Shown in pieces: positions 8,504 to 17,160 of a stretch of 64,000 nucleotides of DNA (positions are counted from its first letter, which is position 1; every line of letters begins with the position of its first letter). The notes under the pieces were generated by a model. That model was not told the origin of the DNA, did no database searches, and saw nothing but the letters and a program-made list of their open reading frames with translations. This DNA comes from JAIBJN01 sp963775505 (lineage in GTDB: Bacteria > Actinomycetota > Thermoleophilia > Gaiellales > Gaiellaceae). The DNA is taken from positions 1 to 64,000 of the forward strand of contig CAVZIL010000009.1 of assembly GCA_963775505.1 (NCBI GenBank). The letters are read 5' to 3'. The translations under genes and the position numbers were made by a program.

Positions 8504-8913
8504 GCGAGGGTTCCGCGCCGGGCGAGCCACTCCGCAGGCTGGCCCGTGACCCGGGCGATCAGGTCGAAGTGGCGGTCGTAGTGCAGGAGGACCGCTCCGT
8601 TGACCCTGGCGATCGCCGCGATGAGCAGATCCATTGGCGTCGGTCCCCGGTGCTGGCTCTTTGCGGCGAGCGCTTGCTGTGTCCTCAGTGCCTCCGCCTC
8701 GGCGGCCGCAGTCGTGGGAAGCGGGACCAACGCGTCGAGCTCACCCCGGAGCACCGAGTAGTCGGCCGGGCCACGGGCGGAGTAGAGAAGCTCCAGCTGG
8801 AGCGGTGCGCAGACTGCAAGCTCGCGTCCGACGAGCAGGCGGGCCCAGCGGAGCGCGATCGGCTCGGTGGCACGACTCCTTCGCCAGGCGCTCGTGTCGG
8901 CCAGGTAGAGCAC
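8500..8913 (-). CDS. vapC: PIN-domain ribonuclease toxin VapC
   Basis: A 137-residue PIN-domain protein, the RNase toxin of a type II toxin-antitoxin pair. The acidic metal-binding residues are in place: D6 (YLADTSAW), E41 (QLELLYSA), D95 (PMDLLIAA) and D113/D117 (HYDRHFD). Length is typical. It follows vapB by 3 bases in one operon. Overlaps the convergent membrane gene by 4 bases. RNA target is unknown. Confidence 0.9.
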   Translation of the reverse strand: MLYLADTSAWRRSRATEPIALRWARLLVGRELAVCAPLQLELLYSARGPADYSVLRGELDALVPLPTTAAAEAEALRTQQALAAKSQHRGPTPMDLLIAAIARVNGAVLLHYDRHFDLIARVTGQPAEWLARRGTLA

Positions 8914-8916
8914 CTA

Positions 8917-9144
8917 CTAGGGCTCGCGGAGCTTGCGGAGCTCCTCCGGGCTCGGCCCGATACCGCCGTCGCGGACGATCCGTTCCATGAGCCGGCGGCG
9001 AGCGGCGAAGTCGATGACGTCCTGGAGCGCAGCGTCGACGGTCTCGGCGATCGTTGTCGTCCCGAGGATCCTCTTCGCTTCTTCGACCTTTTCGCGGTCG
9101 ATGACCAGAGAGGTCTTGTCCGATTTGGATATCTGCTTCGCCAT
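8917..9144 (-). CDS. vapB: Antitoxin VapB
   Basis: A 75-residue antitoxin that should bind VapC and repress the operon. The centre (TSLVIDREKVEEAKRILGTT, TIAETVDAALQDVI) is the VapB ribbon-helix-helix type seen next to PIN toxins; the C-terminal half (RRRLMERIVRDGG) would contact VapC. ATG at 9144 is preferred over TTG one codon earlier. A TAGGAT -10 box lies 9 bases before ATG. Divergent from dnaE. Confidence 0.87.
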   Translation of the reverse strand: MAKQISKSDKTSLVIDREKVEEAKRILGTTTIAETVDAALQDVIDFAARRRLMERIVRDGGIGPSPEELRKLREP

Positions 9145-9153
9145 CAATTAGAT

Positions 9154-9198
9154 ATCCTAGTTCCGCCGGAGGTTGGCGTCCACCGACAGGTCTAAGAT
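9154..9198. promoter_or_regulatory. Divergent -10 boxes of vapBC and dnaE
   Basis: Minus strand TAGGAT (9159-9154), 9 bases from the vapB ATG. Plus strand TAAGAT (9193-9198), 10 bases from the dnaE ATG at 9209. Both transcripts would be nearly leaderless. Confidence 0.45.
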
Positions 9199-9208
9199 GG
9201 CTCACCCG

Positions 9209-12200
9209 ATGGCCGGCGCGCCCTTCGTCCACCTCCACGTCCACTCGGAGTACTCGATCCTCGACGGGGCCTGCCGGATCCCCGAGCTGGCCGCGCGGGC
9301 GGCCGAGCTGGAGATGCCGGCGGTCGCGCTCACCGACCACGGAAGCCTCGCCGGCGCGGTCGAGCTCTACCGGGAGGCGGGCAAGCACGGCGTCAAGCCG
9401 GTGCTCGGCTGCGAGGTCTACGTCGCCGACGACCGGCGGGCCCTGAAGAAGGGCTACGCCCACCTGACGCTGCTGGCCGAGTCGAACGAGGGCTATGCGA
9501 ACCTGATCAAGCTCGCCTCGGCCGGCTACCTGGAGGGGTACTACTACAAGCCGCGCGTCGACTGGGAGCTGCTCGCCGCCCGGGCCAAGGGGATCGTCGC
9601 GCTCTCCGGCTGCCTCTCCGGCCGGGTGGCGAAGGCGCTGGAAAGCGGCAACCGGCCCGAGGCCGAGGCGGAGGTCGCGCGCCTCGTCGACATCTTCGGG
9701 CGCGAGTCCGTCTATCTGGAGATCCAGGACGCCGGCCTCGAGGTGCAGAAGGGGATCAACGCCACGCTGGCGGAGATGGCGAAGGCGAGCGGCCTGCCGC
9801 TCGTCGCCACCGGCGACGTCCACTACCTCCGCCACGAGGACGCGCGCGCGCACGAGGCGCTCCTCTGCATCCAGTCCGGGGACACCCTCGCCAACCCGAG
9901 CCACTGGCGCTTCGACACCGACCAGTTCTACCTCAAGACGCCGGGCGAGATGGCGCAGGACTTCGCTGCCTACCCGGAGGCGGTCCGGGCGACGCTCGAG
10001 CTCGCCGAGCGCTGCTCCGTGTCGATCGAGCTCGGCGTCATCCGCCTGCCGCGCTTCCCGACCCCCGACGGGCGGGACGCGTTCGACTACCTGGTCGAGC
10101 TCTGCGAGAAAGGCCTGCAAAAGCGATACGGAACGGTGACGCCTGAGCTCCAGGAGCGGCTGAGGTTCGAGCTGAAGACGATCAGGGAGATGGGCTTCGC
10201 CGACTACTTCCTGATCGTCTGGGACTTCATCCGCTTCGCGAAGACGAACGGGATCGGCGTCGGGCCCGGCCGCGGCTCCGCCGCCGGCTCGATCGTCGCC
10301 TACGCGCTCGAGATCACCGACATCGACCCGATCAAGTACGAGCTCCTCTTCGAGCGCTTCCTCAACCCCGGCCGGAAGACGATGCCGGACATCGACATCG
10401 ACTTCTCCGTCCACGGGCGCGACCAGGTGATCAACTACGTCTCCGAGAAGTACGGCCGCGACCAGGTGGCGCAGATCATCACCTTCGGGACGATGATGGC
10501 CCGCGCGGCGGTGCGCGACGCCGGCCGCGTGCTCGACATCCCGTACGGCACCGTCGACAAGGTCGCCAAGCTGATCCCGGAGGGGCCGAAGGTCTACCTG
10601 GACGAGTGCCTGAAGCCGGGCGCCGAGCTCAAGCAGGCCTACGACGCGGACGAGATCGTGCGCCAGATCGTCGACCTCGCCAAGCCGCTCGAGGGGCTCG
10701 TCCGCCAGGACTCCATCCACGCCGCCGGCGTCGTCATCGGCGACCGGCCGCTGACCGAGTACCTGCCGCTCCAGCAGAAGGGCGCCGACCAGGAGGTCGT
10801 CACCCAGTTCGCCATGGAGGACGTCGAGGCGCTCGGGCTCCTGAAGATGGACTTCCTCGGCCTGCGGAACCTCGACGTGATCGACAAGGCGGTCGGCCTG
10901 GTCGGCGGGATCGACATCACCAGGATCCCGCTCGACGACCCCAGGACCTACGAGATGCTGGCGCGCGGGGAGTCGACCGGCGTCTTCCAGTTCGAGTCGT
11001 CGGGGATGCGCGAGGCGCTTCGCCAGGTCCGGCCGACCGAGTTCGAGGACCTGATCGCCCTCGTCGCCCTGTACCGGCCGGGTCCGATGGCGTACATCCC
11101 CGTCTACGCGAAGCGGAAGCACGGGCAGGATCAGGTCACCTTCCTCGACGAGCGCCTGAAGCCGATCACGGAGCCCACGCTCGGCCTCTGCATCTACCAG
11201 GAGCAGTACATGGAGATCGCCAAGCAGCTCGCGGGCTTCTCGCCGGCCGAGGCCGACGACCTGCGCAAGGCGATCGGCAAGAAGATCCACAAGCTGATGG
11301 CGTCCCTCAAGGACAAGTTCCTCGAGGGGTGCGCGGCGAACGGCGTCACGCCCGCGGTGGCGAACCAGCTCTGGAAGGACATGGAGCAGGCGCAGGACTA
11401 CTCCTTCAACAAGTCGCACGCCGCCTGCTACGGGCTGATCGCCTACCGCACCGCCTACCTGAAGGCGAACTGGCCGGCCGAGTACATGGCCGCGCTCATC
11501 TCCTCCGTGATGAACACGAAGGACAAGGTTCCGTTCTACGTGGCCGCGTGCGAGGAGCTGGGGATCGAGGTCGAGCCGCCCGACGTCAACGTCTCGGTCG
11601 AGGACTTCCGTGTCGTCGACGGCAAGATCCGCTTCGGCCTGAACGCCGTAAAGAACGTCGGGGAGAGCGCGGTCCGCTCAATCCTCGCCGCGCGCGAGGA
11701 GGGCGGGCCGTTCGCGTCGATCTGGGACTTCTGCGAGCGGGTCGACCCGCAGCAGGTGAACAAGCGGGCGCTCGAGAGCCTCGTCAAGTCCGGCGCGCTC
11801 GACTCGACCGGCGCGACCCGCAGGGGCATGCTCGAGGTGCTCGAGGACGCGCTCGTGTCGGGCGGCCGCCTGATCGCCGACCGGCTGGCGGGCCAAAGCT
11901 CGATCTTCGACCTGGGCGGCGAGGAGAAGCAGGGGGACAAGCGGGCGCACCACCGTCCGATCCCTGCGGACGAGTTCGAGAAGCGCGAGCTGCTCGCGCT
12001 CGAGAAGGAGAGCCTCGGCCTCTACGTCTCCGAGCATCCACTCGACGGCGTGCGCGACCAGCTGCGGCGGAAGACCGACTGCCGGCTGGCGGACGTCGAG
12101 CGCCGGCGCGACGGCGAGGTCGTGACCGTCGGGGGCATCGTCGGCGCGCTCAAGCAGCTGACGACGAAGAAGGGCGAGCCGATGGTCTTCCTCCGCCTCG

Positions 12201-12598
12201 ACGACCTCTCGGGATCCCTCGAGATCGTGGTCTTCAACTCGGTGTACACATCCGCGCGGGAGCTGCTCGAGGCCGACCGTGTCCTGGTCGTCAAGGGTCG
12301 GGTCGACCACAAGGAGGGCGAGACGAAGCTGATCGCCCTCGAGATCGCCCCCTTCGAGGCCTCTGCCGACAAGGGCGAGGTGCGCCTGCGCCTCGATGCC
12401 CGCCGAGCGCCGGCCGGGACGATCCGCGAGCTCGCCGAGGTCGTGCGCCGCTTTCCGGGGGAGGCGGAGGTGCTCCTCGAGCTGGAGACGTCAGGCGGGC
12501 CCCAGGTCTACGCGTTCGGCCCGGAGTTCAGGGTGCGGCCGGAGCCGGACTTCCACGCCGAGGTGAAGGCGCTCCTCGGCGAGGCCGCGATCGGCTAG
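9209..12598 (+). CDS. dnaE: DNA polymerase III alpha subunit
   Basis: Replicative polymerase catalytic subunit, 1129 residues, close to the normal actinobacterial DnaE1 length. Order: PHP domain at the start (FVHLHVHSEYSILDGACR, ALTDHGSLAG), polymerase core (GPGRGSAAGSIVAYAL, MPDIDIDFSVHGRD, the catalytic PDIDIDF aspartates), helix-hairpin-helix region (AAREEGGPFASIWDFCERVD) and an OB fold (VVTVGGIVGALKQL, VFNSVYTSARELL). ATG at 9209 (MAGAPFVHLHVH) is chosen because it lies 10 bases after a -10 box; ATG 9197 is an in-frame alternative. No intein or frameshift. Confidence 0.98.
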   Translation: MAGAPFVHLHVHSEYSILDGACRIPELAARAAELEMPAVALTDHGSLAGAVELYREAGKHGVKPVLGCEVYVADDRRALKKGYAHLTLLAESNEGYANLIKLASAGYLEGYYYKPRVDWELLAARAKGIVALSGCLSGRVAKALESGNRPEAEAEVARLVDIFGRESVYLEIQDAGLEVQKGINATLAEMAKASGLPLVATGDVHYLRHEDARAHEALLCIQSGDTLANPSHWRFDTDQFYLKTPGEMAQDFAAYPEAVRATLELAERCSVSIELGVIRLPRFPTPDGRDAFDYLVELCEKGLQKRYGTVTPELQERLRFELKTIREMGFADYFLIVWDFIRFAKTNGIGVGPGRGSAAGSIVAYALEITDIDPIKYELLFERFLNPGRKTMPDIDIDFSVHGRDQVINYVSEKYGRDQVAQIITFGTMMARAAVRDAGRVLDIPYGTVDKVAKLIPEGPKVYLDECLKPGAELKQAYDADEIVRQIVDLAKPLEGLVRQDSIHAAGVVIGDRPLTEYLPLQQKGADQEVVTQFAMEDVEALGLLKMDFLGLRNLDVIDKAVGLVGGIDITRIPLDDPRTYEMLARGESTGVFQFESSGMREALRQVRPTEFEDLIALVALYRPGPMAYIPVYAKRKHGQDQVTFLDERLKPITEPTLGLCIYQEQYMEIAKQLAGFSPAEADDLRKAIGKKIHKLMASLKDKFLEGCAANGVTPAVANQLWKDMEQAQDYSFNKSHAACYGLIAYRTAYLKANWPAEYMAALISSVMNTKDKVPFYVAACEELGIEVEPPDVNVSVEDFRVVDGKIRFGLNAVKNVGESAVRSILAAREEGGPFASIWDFCERVDPQQVNKRALESLVKSGALDSTGATRRGMLEVLEDALVSGGRLIADRLAGQSSIFDLGGEEKQGDKRAHHRPIPADEFEKRELLALEKESLGLYVSEHPLDGVRDQLRRKTDCRLADVERRRDGEVVTVGGIVGALKQLTTKKGEPMVFLRLDDLSGSLEIVVFNSVYTSARELLEADRVLVVKGRVDHKEGETKLIALEIAPFEASADKGEVRLRLDARRAPAGTIRELAEVVRRFPGEAEVLLELETSGGPQVYAFGPEFRVRPEPDFHAEVKALLGEAAIG

Positions 12599-12801
12599 GC
12601 GGAGCCGGTCTCGGCGCGGGCGGCGCCGGCGCGGCGTGCCCGGTACGCGGCCAGGATCCGCCGGATGCGGCTTGGCCGCGGCTCGTGGACGTCGGGCTCG
12701 GCGTCGCGAGGCGCGGCGCCGTCCAAGGGGCGGGCGCCGAGCATGGAGCCTGCTACGGAAGCCGGGTGCAGATCGAGAAGGCTGTTCCTCCGCTTGCTCA
12801 T
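12595..12801 (-). CDS. Small basic hypothetical protein
   Basis: Possible 68-residue protein, MSKRRNSLLDLHPASVAGSM, ending RRAGAARAETGSA, with an arginine-rich middle (RPSRIRRILAAYRARRAG). No family recognised and no clear SD. Its stop overlaps the convergent dnaE stop region. The AT-richer stretch 12850-12880 (AATTAAGG, GTTAAT) upstream could hold its promoter. Coding status is uncertain; otherwise 12599-12950 is a 350-base gap with no other feature that I can support. Confidence 0.3.
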   Translation of the reverse strand: MSKRRNSLLDLHPASVAGSMLGARPLDGAAPRDAEPDVHEPRPSRIRRILAAYRARRAGAARAETGSA

Positions 12802-12950
12802 GGACACAGGACGGGATCCGCCCCGGCTTTCTTCCGCGGAGGTTGAATCCCCAATTAAGGGCACGTTAATCGCGGACTTCCCCCGGTCGGGGGACAACCG
12901 CGCGATCGTTCTGGCCGAATGTGAAGGTAGACCAGCGGAACGAAGACACC

Positions 12951-13157
12951 ATGATGCCTGCGGTAGAACTCGATCTCGAATTTGACGCCGAAGCGGAGCT
13001 CGTCAGGATCTGGCGGATGGAGGAGCTCGAGCGAGCCGGATACGCGGCCGCCCAGGCCAGGGAGCTCGCCGACCTGACCTACGTCGACCTGCACCTGGCC
13101 ACCGACCTCGTCCGGCAGGGCTGCACGCCCGAGCTCGCCCTGAAGATCCTGGTCTAG
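12951..13157 (+). CDS. Conserved-looking small hypothetical protein
   Basis: A 68-residue acidic protein, MMPAVELDLEFDAEAELVRI, then WRMEELERAGYAAAQARELA, HLATDLVRQGCTPELALKIL. The arrangement (helical, ending in a RQGCTPELALKIL tail) looks like a small helical protein of actinobacteria whose function is unknown to me. ATG at 12951 is the first plausible start; GTG at 12921 would add ten residues. It sits just upstream of lgt on the same strand. Confidence 0.6.
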   Translation: MMPAVELDLEFDAEAELVRIWRMEELERAGYAAAQARELADLTYVDLHLATDLVRQGCTPELALKILV

Positions 13158-13185
13158 CTTCCCCTCGACCGCGATAGCCAGCCGG

Positions 13186-13191
13186 TAGGCT
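13186..13191 (+). promoter_or_regulatory. -10 box of leaderless lgt promoter
   Basis: TAGGCT with a 7-base spacer (CTCGCCC) to the GTG at 13199. Confidence 0.5.
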
Positions 13192-13198
13192 CTCGCCC

Positions 13199-14092
13199 GT
13201 GCAGGTGCCAGCCCTCATGGGCTCGTTCCCGAGCCCGTCCAGCGGCGAGATCGACGTCGGGTCGGTCCAGATCCATGCCTACGGGCTGATGCTTCTGCTC
13301 GGCATCATCGCGGCGACCTGGCTCACGGGTCGCCGGTGGACCGGGCGATGGGCCTTCTGGCGCGACCCGCGCGGCGATCTCGTCTTCCGCGTCGCGATGT
13401 GGGGCGTGCTCGCCGGCATCGTCGGGGCGCGGCTCTACCACGTGATCACGAGCTGGAGCACGGTGGACGGGGAATGGTGGGAGCCCTTCGCAGTCTGGGA
13501 GGGAGGTCTCGGGGTCTGGGGCGGCATTGGGGCCGGGGTGCTCGTCGGCGCCTGGGTGGTGCACCGCTCCGGCGAGAGCGTGTACGCGTTCATGGACGCG
13601 GTCGCGCCGGGGCTCCTGCTCGCGCAGGCGATCGGCCGCTGGGGCAACTACTTCAACCAGGAGCTGTTCGGGAAGCCGAGCGACCTGCCGTGGGCCGTCG
13701 AGATCTCGCTCGAGAACCGCCCCGCCGAGCACGCGCTCGTCGAGACGTTCCACCCGACGTTCCTCTACGAGTCGCTGTGGAACTTCCTGGGCGTCGCCGT
13801 GCTCCTCCTGATCGACCGGCGGTTCAACCTGAGGCCGCCGGGGCTCTTCGCGCTCTACGTGATGTGGTACTGCGTGGGGCGCTTCGGGATGGAGCTCCTC
13901 CGCATCGACGACACCCACGAGTACCTCGGCCTGCGCCTGAACGCCTGGGTGGCGATCGGCGTCTTCGTGCTCGCGCTGATCGCGTTCGTCTGGTCCCAGC
14001 GGCGGCGGGAACCGGACTCGCGGCCGGCGCCGCCCCCGTCCTCGCCGCCCGAGGGGCCGACGATGGCCGTGCCGAAGGGCCGCGTCCGGTAG
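13199..14092 (+). CDS. lgt: Prolipoprotein diacylglyceryl transferase
   Basis: Integral membrane enzyme that moves diacylglyceryl from phosphatidylglycerol to the lipobox cysteine of prolipoproteins. 297 residues with about seven membrane helices. Seen: VQIHAYGLMLLLGIIAATWL, GARLYHVI (the catalytic H region), GGLGVWGGIGAGVL, and the Lgt signature AQAIGRWGNYFNQELFGKPS with the essential arginine. HPTFLYESLWN is also typical. The C-terminal tail is proline-rich. GTG start at 13199. A substrate candidate is the DUF3352 lipoprotein at 25.5 kb. Confidence 0.96.
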   Translation: MQVPALMGSFPSPSSGEIDVGSVQIHAYGLMLLLGIIAATWLTGRRWTGRWAFWRDPRGDLVFRVAMWGVLAGIVGARLYHVITSWSTVDGEWWEPFAVWEGGLGVWGGIGAGVLVGAWVVHRSGESVYAFMDAVAPGLLLAQAIGRWGNYFNQELFGKPSDLPWAVEISLENRPAEHALVETFHPTFLYESLWNFLGVAVLLLIDRRFNLRPPGLFALYVMWYCVGRFGMELLRIDDTHEYLGLRLNAWVAIGVFVLALIAFVWSQRRREPDSRPAPPPSSPPEGPTMAVPKGRVR

Positions 14093-14098
14093 CACCTC

Positions 14099-14104
14099 TA
14101 GCAT
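14099..14104 (+). promoter_or_regulatory. -10 box of leaderless scpAB promoter
   Basis: TAGCAT with a 7-base spacer (CGCGGCC) to the ATG at 14112. Confidence 0.55.
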
Positions 14105-14111
14105 CGCGGCC

Positions 14112-14840
14112 ATGGCGGTCGCGGTGCGGGAGCTTCCCCTCGACCTCGACGCGTTCGAGGGGCCCTTCGACCTGCTGCTGACGCTCGTCCTCAGGGAAGA
14201 GCTCGAGCTGCGGGACGTCGACGTGGTCGAGATCGTCCTCGCGTTCGTTGAGTCGCGCGCCGAGCGCGGCGAGCTCGACCTGGAGGCGTGCGGCGAGTTC
14301 CTCGTCCTCGTCGCGGCGCTGCTCGAGCTGAAGGCGCGCGGACTCTTCCCCGGGGAGGAGCTCGACCTGGAGGGCCTCGATCCCGAGGAGGCCGCGGAGG
14401 AGCTGGCCGAGCGCCTCGCCGCCTACCGGAGGTTCAGAGCCGCCGCGGGGTGGCTCGAGGAGCGGCTGGCGGCGGAGTCGGACCGATACTTCCGTCTCGG
14501 CGCGGCGCCGCTCGCTCCCGTCCCGGCCCGTCCCCTGGCCAGGCAGGACCCGGCCCGGCTGGCCGGCGCGCTCCGTGCGCTCGCGGTCGTCCCGCCGGAG
14601 CCGTCGCTTCGCCACCTCGTCCTCTCCTACCCGCCGCTCTCGCGCTTCGTCGAGCGCTTCCGCTCGCTTCTCCGCTCGCGCGGCCGCTTCGCCTTCGACA
14701 GCGAAGTCGACCGCCTCTCGCGCGTGGAGCAGATCGTCGCCTTCCTCGCCCTGCTCGAGCTCGGGAAGCGGGACGAGGCGCGGATCGCGCAGGCGGGCCC
14801 CTTCGAGCCGATCACGGTATGGAACGCCTCCGCCTCGTAG
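14112..14840 (+). CDS. scpA: Segregation and condensation protein A (kleisin)
   Basis: Kleisin subunit of the SMC-ScpAB condensin, which bridges SMC heads. 242 residues. The N terminus has the ScpA signature LDAFEGPFDLLLTLVLREEL and DVVEIVLAFVESRAERGELD; the middle is acidic; the C terminus is the winged helix that binds the SMC cap (RVEQIVAFLALLELGKRDEA). ATG at 14112 behind a leaderless promoter. Overlaps scpB by 22 bases. The partner SMC lies about 39 kb downstream and is itself unusual (short hinge). Confidence 0.95.
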   Translation: MAVAVRELPLDLDAFEGPFDLLLTLVLREELELRDVDVVEIVLAFVESRAERGELDLEACGEFLVLVAALLELKARGLFPGEELDLEGLDPEEAAEELAERLAAYRRFRAAAGWLEERLAAESDRYFRLGAAPLAPVPARPLARQDPARLAGALRALAVVPPEPSLRHLVLSYPPLSRFVERFRSLLRSRGRFAFDSEVDRLSRVEQIVAFLALLELGKRDEARIAQAGPFEPITVWNASAS

Positions 14841-15409
14841 AGAATCCCGTCGACCGGCTCGCCCGCACGGTCGAGGCGCTGCTCGTGATCGCGTCGAAGC
14901 CCCTGTCCGTGGCCGAGCTCGCCGCGGTGACGGAGGAGGAGCCGGAGCGGGTGGAGACGGCGCTCGGGCTCATCGCGGGACGCTTCCGCGAGGGCAGGAG
15001 CGGCGTGGTGCTGGAGCACGTCGCCGGTGGCTACGCGTTCCGCGCCGCGCGAGAGGCTGCGGATGCCTGCGCGCGGCTCGTCGAGCGGCCGGTCCAGCGC
15101 GGGTTGACGCAGGCGTCGCTCGAGACGCTTGCGGTCGTCGCCTACCTCGGGCCGGTCTCGAGGCCTGAGATCGCGCGGATCCGCGGCGTCGCGGCCGACT
15201 CGGCAGTGGCCGGCCTCGTCGAGCGCGGCCTGATCGCGGAGGCCGGGAGGGAGCGGGAGGGTGGTGCGGTTCGCTACGAGACGACGCCGCTCTTCGAGCG
15301 CGTCTTCGGGCTCGCCGACCGCTCGGAGCTGCCCGAGCTCGACGAGCTCGGCGGCGACGTCGAGGAGCTGCGGTCGCGCCTCGAGGACGTCGCGCGCAGG
15401 CCCGCCTAG
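14819..15409 (+). CDS. scpB: Segregation and condensation protein B
   Basis: Winged-helix KITE subunit of condensin that binds ScpA as a dimer. 196 residues: ARTVEALLVIASKPLSVAEL, ALGLIAGRFREGRSGVVLEH, then the second wing LTQASLETLAVVAYLGPVSR with the typical RPEIARIRGV. ATG at 14819 lies inside the last codons of scpA, so translation is coupled. The stop codon overlaps that of the convergent GYD-domain gene by 3 bases. Confidence 0.95.
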   Translation: MERLRLVENPVDRLARTVEALLVIASKPLSVAELAAVTEEEPERVETALGLIAGRFREGRSGVVLEHVAGGYAFRAAREAADACARLVERPVQRGLTQASLETLAVVAYLGPVSRPEIARIRGVAADSAVAGLVERGLIAEAGREREGGAVRYETTPLFERVFGLADRSELPELDELGGDVEELRSRLEDVARRPA

Positions 15410-15696
15410 CTTCCCCTGACGATCCGCTCGGCCTCCTCGCGCGTGAACGCGCGGAGGGTCTCGGTCGTGACCTGACCGTGCTTCGCCACCTCGATGAGGA
15501 TCTGGTAGGCGGTCTCGTCGTCGGGAGCCTCGAAGACCTCGACCACGTCGTACCGCCCGAGCGTGACGAAAGCGTCGAGCAGCTTGCCCCCGCGCGCCTC
15601 GATCGCGCGCTCGGCCTCCTCGACCCGGTCCCGCCAGGCCGGAATGCCGCCCATCCCCTGCGACGTGAACTTCATCAGGGTGATGTAGATCGGCAC
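15406..15696 (-). CDS. GYD-domain protein
   Basis: A 96-residue protein matching the GYD family (ferredoxin-like dimeric alpha/beta barrel). IYITLMKFTSQGMGGIPAWR, EARGGKLLDAFVTLGRYDVV (the GxYD core), EVFEAPDDETAYQIL, TTETLRAFTREEAERIV. GTG at 15696. Molecular function of the family is not known. It lies downstream of repeat copy A1 and overlaps the scpB stop. Confidence 0.9.
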   Translation of the reverse strand: MPIYITLMKFTSQGMGGIPAWRDRVEEAERAIEARGGKLLDAFVTLGRYDVVEVFEAPDDETAYQILIEVAKHGQVTTETLRAFTREEAERIVRGS

Positions 15697-15729
15697 GCCG
15701 GGATCATGACAATCCTGCGCCGGGAAGGA

Positions 15730-15925
15730 GGGGCCGGGCTTAGAACTCGTCTCAAAATGAAGCCTTGTGCCGTCGGGCCGCGCTGCTCGCCCCGAGGACG
15801 GCGTCCTCGGTCGCGCCCGTAGCTGATTCGCTACGAGCGCTCCCTGCGTCCTTGCCTCGGAACGACCATCGCACCCCGACGGCGAAGCATCATCCTGAAA
15901 CGAGTTCTGGAACTGGCCCGGCCCC
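15730..15925. repeat. Structured repeat family A, copy A1
   Basis: Non-coding element of about 195 bases. The outer arms pair (GGGGCCGGGC at 15730-15739 with GCCCGGCCCC at 15916-15925, then AGAACTCGT with ACGAGTTCT). Inside: P2, GCCGTCGGG (15769-15777) with CCCGACGGC (15875-15883); P3 hairpin CCGAGGAC-GGC-GTCCTCGG (15792-15810); P4 hairpin CGTAGC-TGATTC-GCTACG (15818-15835). The core GCGCTCCCTGCGTCCTTG is shared with A2 (one base differs) and A3. Lies between two minus-strand genes, 11 bases beyond the stop of the upstream one. Confidence 0.85.
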
Positions 15926-15935
15926 CTTCGCGCCG

Positions 15936-16397
15936 CTACCCGATGACGTGGAAGACGAAGTCGAACTCGGTTGCGCTCCTCGCGTGGAGGTCCATCGTCC
16001 CGCGGGCGTTTCGGTACGCCCCGGTGCCGCCGGTGATCGCGAGCGTCGAGTCGGCCGCGTCGTAGAACGGGCCCTGGACGGTGATCTGCCCCTTCGGCAG
16101 GAACGTCGTCCAGTAGCACTCGAACGCCTGGCCGACGACGGTCCGGACGCACTGGCCCTGGTCGGTGCCGACCTTCTTGCCGGTGCGCGCGTCGAAGACC
16201 TCGTTGGCGAACGTGAGCGTGTCGCCGAGCGAGTCTCCCGCCGGCGGGAGGTCGACGAGCGTGTCCGTCGTCGCGCGCTCGAAGACGGCGATGCGCTTCC
16301 CTCCTCCGGAAGACGCGGCGCCGGTCGAGCCCGCTGCGAGCGTGACGGCGAGCACGGCAGCGGCGGCGAGGACGATGAGGGTGAGCAGGCGCTTCAT
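15936..16397 (-). CDS. Secreted allene-oxide-cyclase/dirigent-like beta-barrel protein
   Basis: A 153-residue exported protein. Residues 1-28 are a signal peptide (MKRLLTLIVLAAAAVLAVTL, then AAGSTGAASS). The mature part resembles the allene oxide cyclase/dirigent-like barrel of bacteria: SLGDTLTFANEVFDARTGKK, TDQGQCVRT, FECYWTTFLPKGQITVQGPF, ITGGTGAYRNARGTMDLHA. ATG at 16397 has the SD GGAGG 6 bases upstream. Enzymatic role in bacteria is unproven. Confidence 0.85.
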   Translation of the reverse strand: MKRLLTLIVLAAAAVLAVTLAAGSTGAASSGGGKRIAVFERATTDTLVDLPPAGDSLGDTLTFANEVFDARTGKKVGTDQGQCVRTVVGQAFECYWTTFLPKGQITVQGPFYDAADSTLAITGGTGAYRNARGTMDLHARSATEFDFVFHVIG

Positions 16398-16457
16398 GGC
16401 CCCTCCTCTCGTGGTGGATCGGCCGACCCTACGCCTCCGTGACGTCAGAATCATCCC

Positions 16458-17153
16458 GTGCGCCTGAACGCCTACCTCGCCCGGGCCGGAGTGGCGTCGC
16501 GCCGGGGCGCGGAGGAGCTGATCCGGGCCGGCCGCGTGCGCGTGAACGGAGACGTCGCGGGCCTGGCCACGTTCGTCGAGCGGAGCGACCGGGTGGAGCT
16601 CGACGGCCGGCCGCTCGTGCTCGAGCCGCTCGCCTACGTGCTGCTGCACAAGCCGCCCGGCGTGGTCACGACGGCGAGCGACCCGCACGGACGGCGCACC
16701 GTCGTCGACCTGGTCGACCTGCCGCAGCGAGTCGTCCCGGTGGGGCGCCTCGACGCCGACACGACCGGCGCGCTGCTGCTCACGAACGACGGGCCGCTCG
16801 CGCACAGGCTCATGCACCCGCGCTACGAGGTGGACAAGGCCTACGAGGTGGAGGTCGAGGGCGAGCCCGACGACGAGGCGCTGCGCCGCCTCGCCGAGGG
16901 CGTCGAGCTCGACGACGGCCCGACGGCGCCGGCCGGCGCGCGCCGCCTCGGCCCGTCCCGCCTCGAGCTCACGCTCCACGAGGGCCGCAAGCACCAGGTG
17001 AAGCGCATGTGCGAGGCGGTCGGCCATCCCGTACGCCGCCTCCACCGGTCCCGCTACGCGGGCCTCACCGTCGCGGGCCTCGATCCGGGCGAATGGCGCG
17101 CGCTCACCCGGGAGGAGGTCGCCGCCCTGCGGGCGGCGACCCAAGCCAAGTAA
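16458..17153 (+). CDS. 23S rRNA pseudouridine synthase, RluB/RsuA family
   Basis: Isomerises uridine in rRNA. 231 residues: S4 RNA-binding domain (LNAYLARAGVASRRGAEELI, GRVRVNG) followed by the synthase domain with the catalytic aspartate in PVGRLDADTTGALLLTNDG and HPRYEVDKAYEVEVEG, EGRKHQVKRMCEAVGHPV. GTG at 16458. Actinobacterial homologues usually sit next to scpAB and cmk/der; here scpAB is 1 kb upstream and cmk-der 5 kb downstream. RluB is the likelier member by the RKHQVKRMC motif. Confidence 0.92.
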   Translation: MRLNAYLARAGVASRRGAEELIRAGRVRVNGDVAGLATFVERSDRVELDGRPLVLEPLAYVLLHKPPGVVTTASDPHGRRTVVDLVDLPQRVVPVGRLDADTTGALLLTNDGPLAHRLMHPRYEVDKAYEVEVEGEPDDEALRRLAEGVELDDGPTAPAGARRLGPSRLELTLHEGRKHQVKRMCEAVGHPVRRLHRSRYAGLTVAGLDPGEWRALTREEVAALRAATQAK

Positions 17154-17160
17154 CACCGTT

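Noticed and set aside
15765..16442. Peptide-like frames across repeat family A (similar translated stretches at all three copies)
   Set aside because: The similarity follows from the shared DNA repeat; the stems change in pairs at DNA level and the frames do not stay open consistently, so it is not a coding family.
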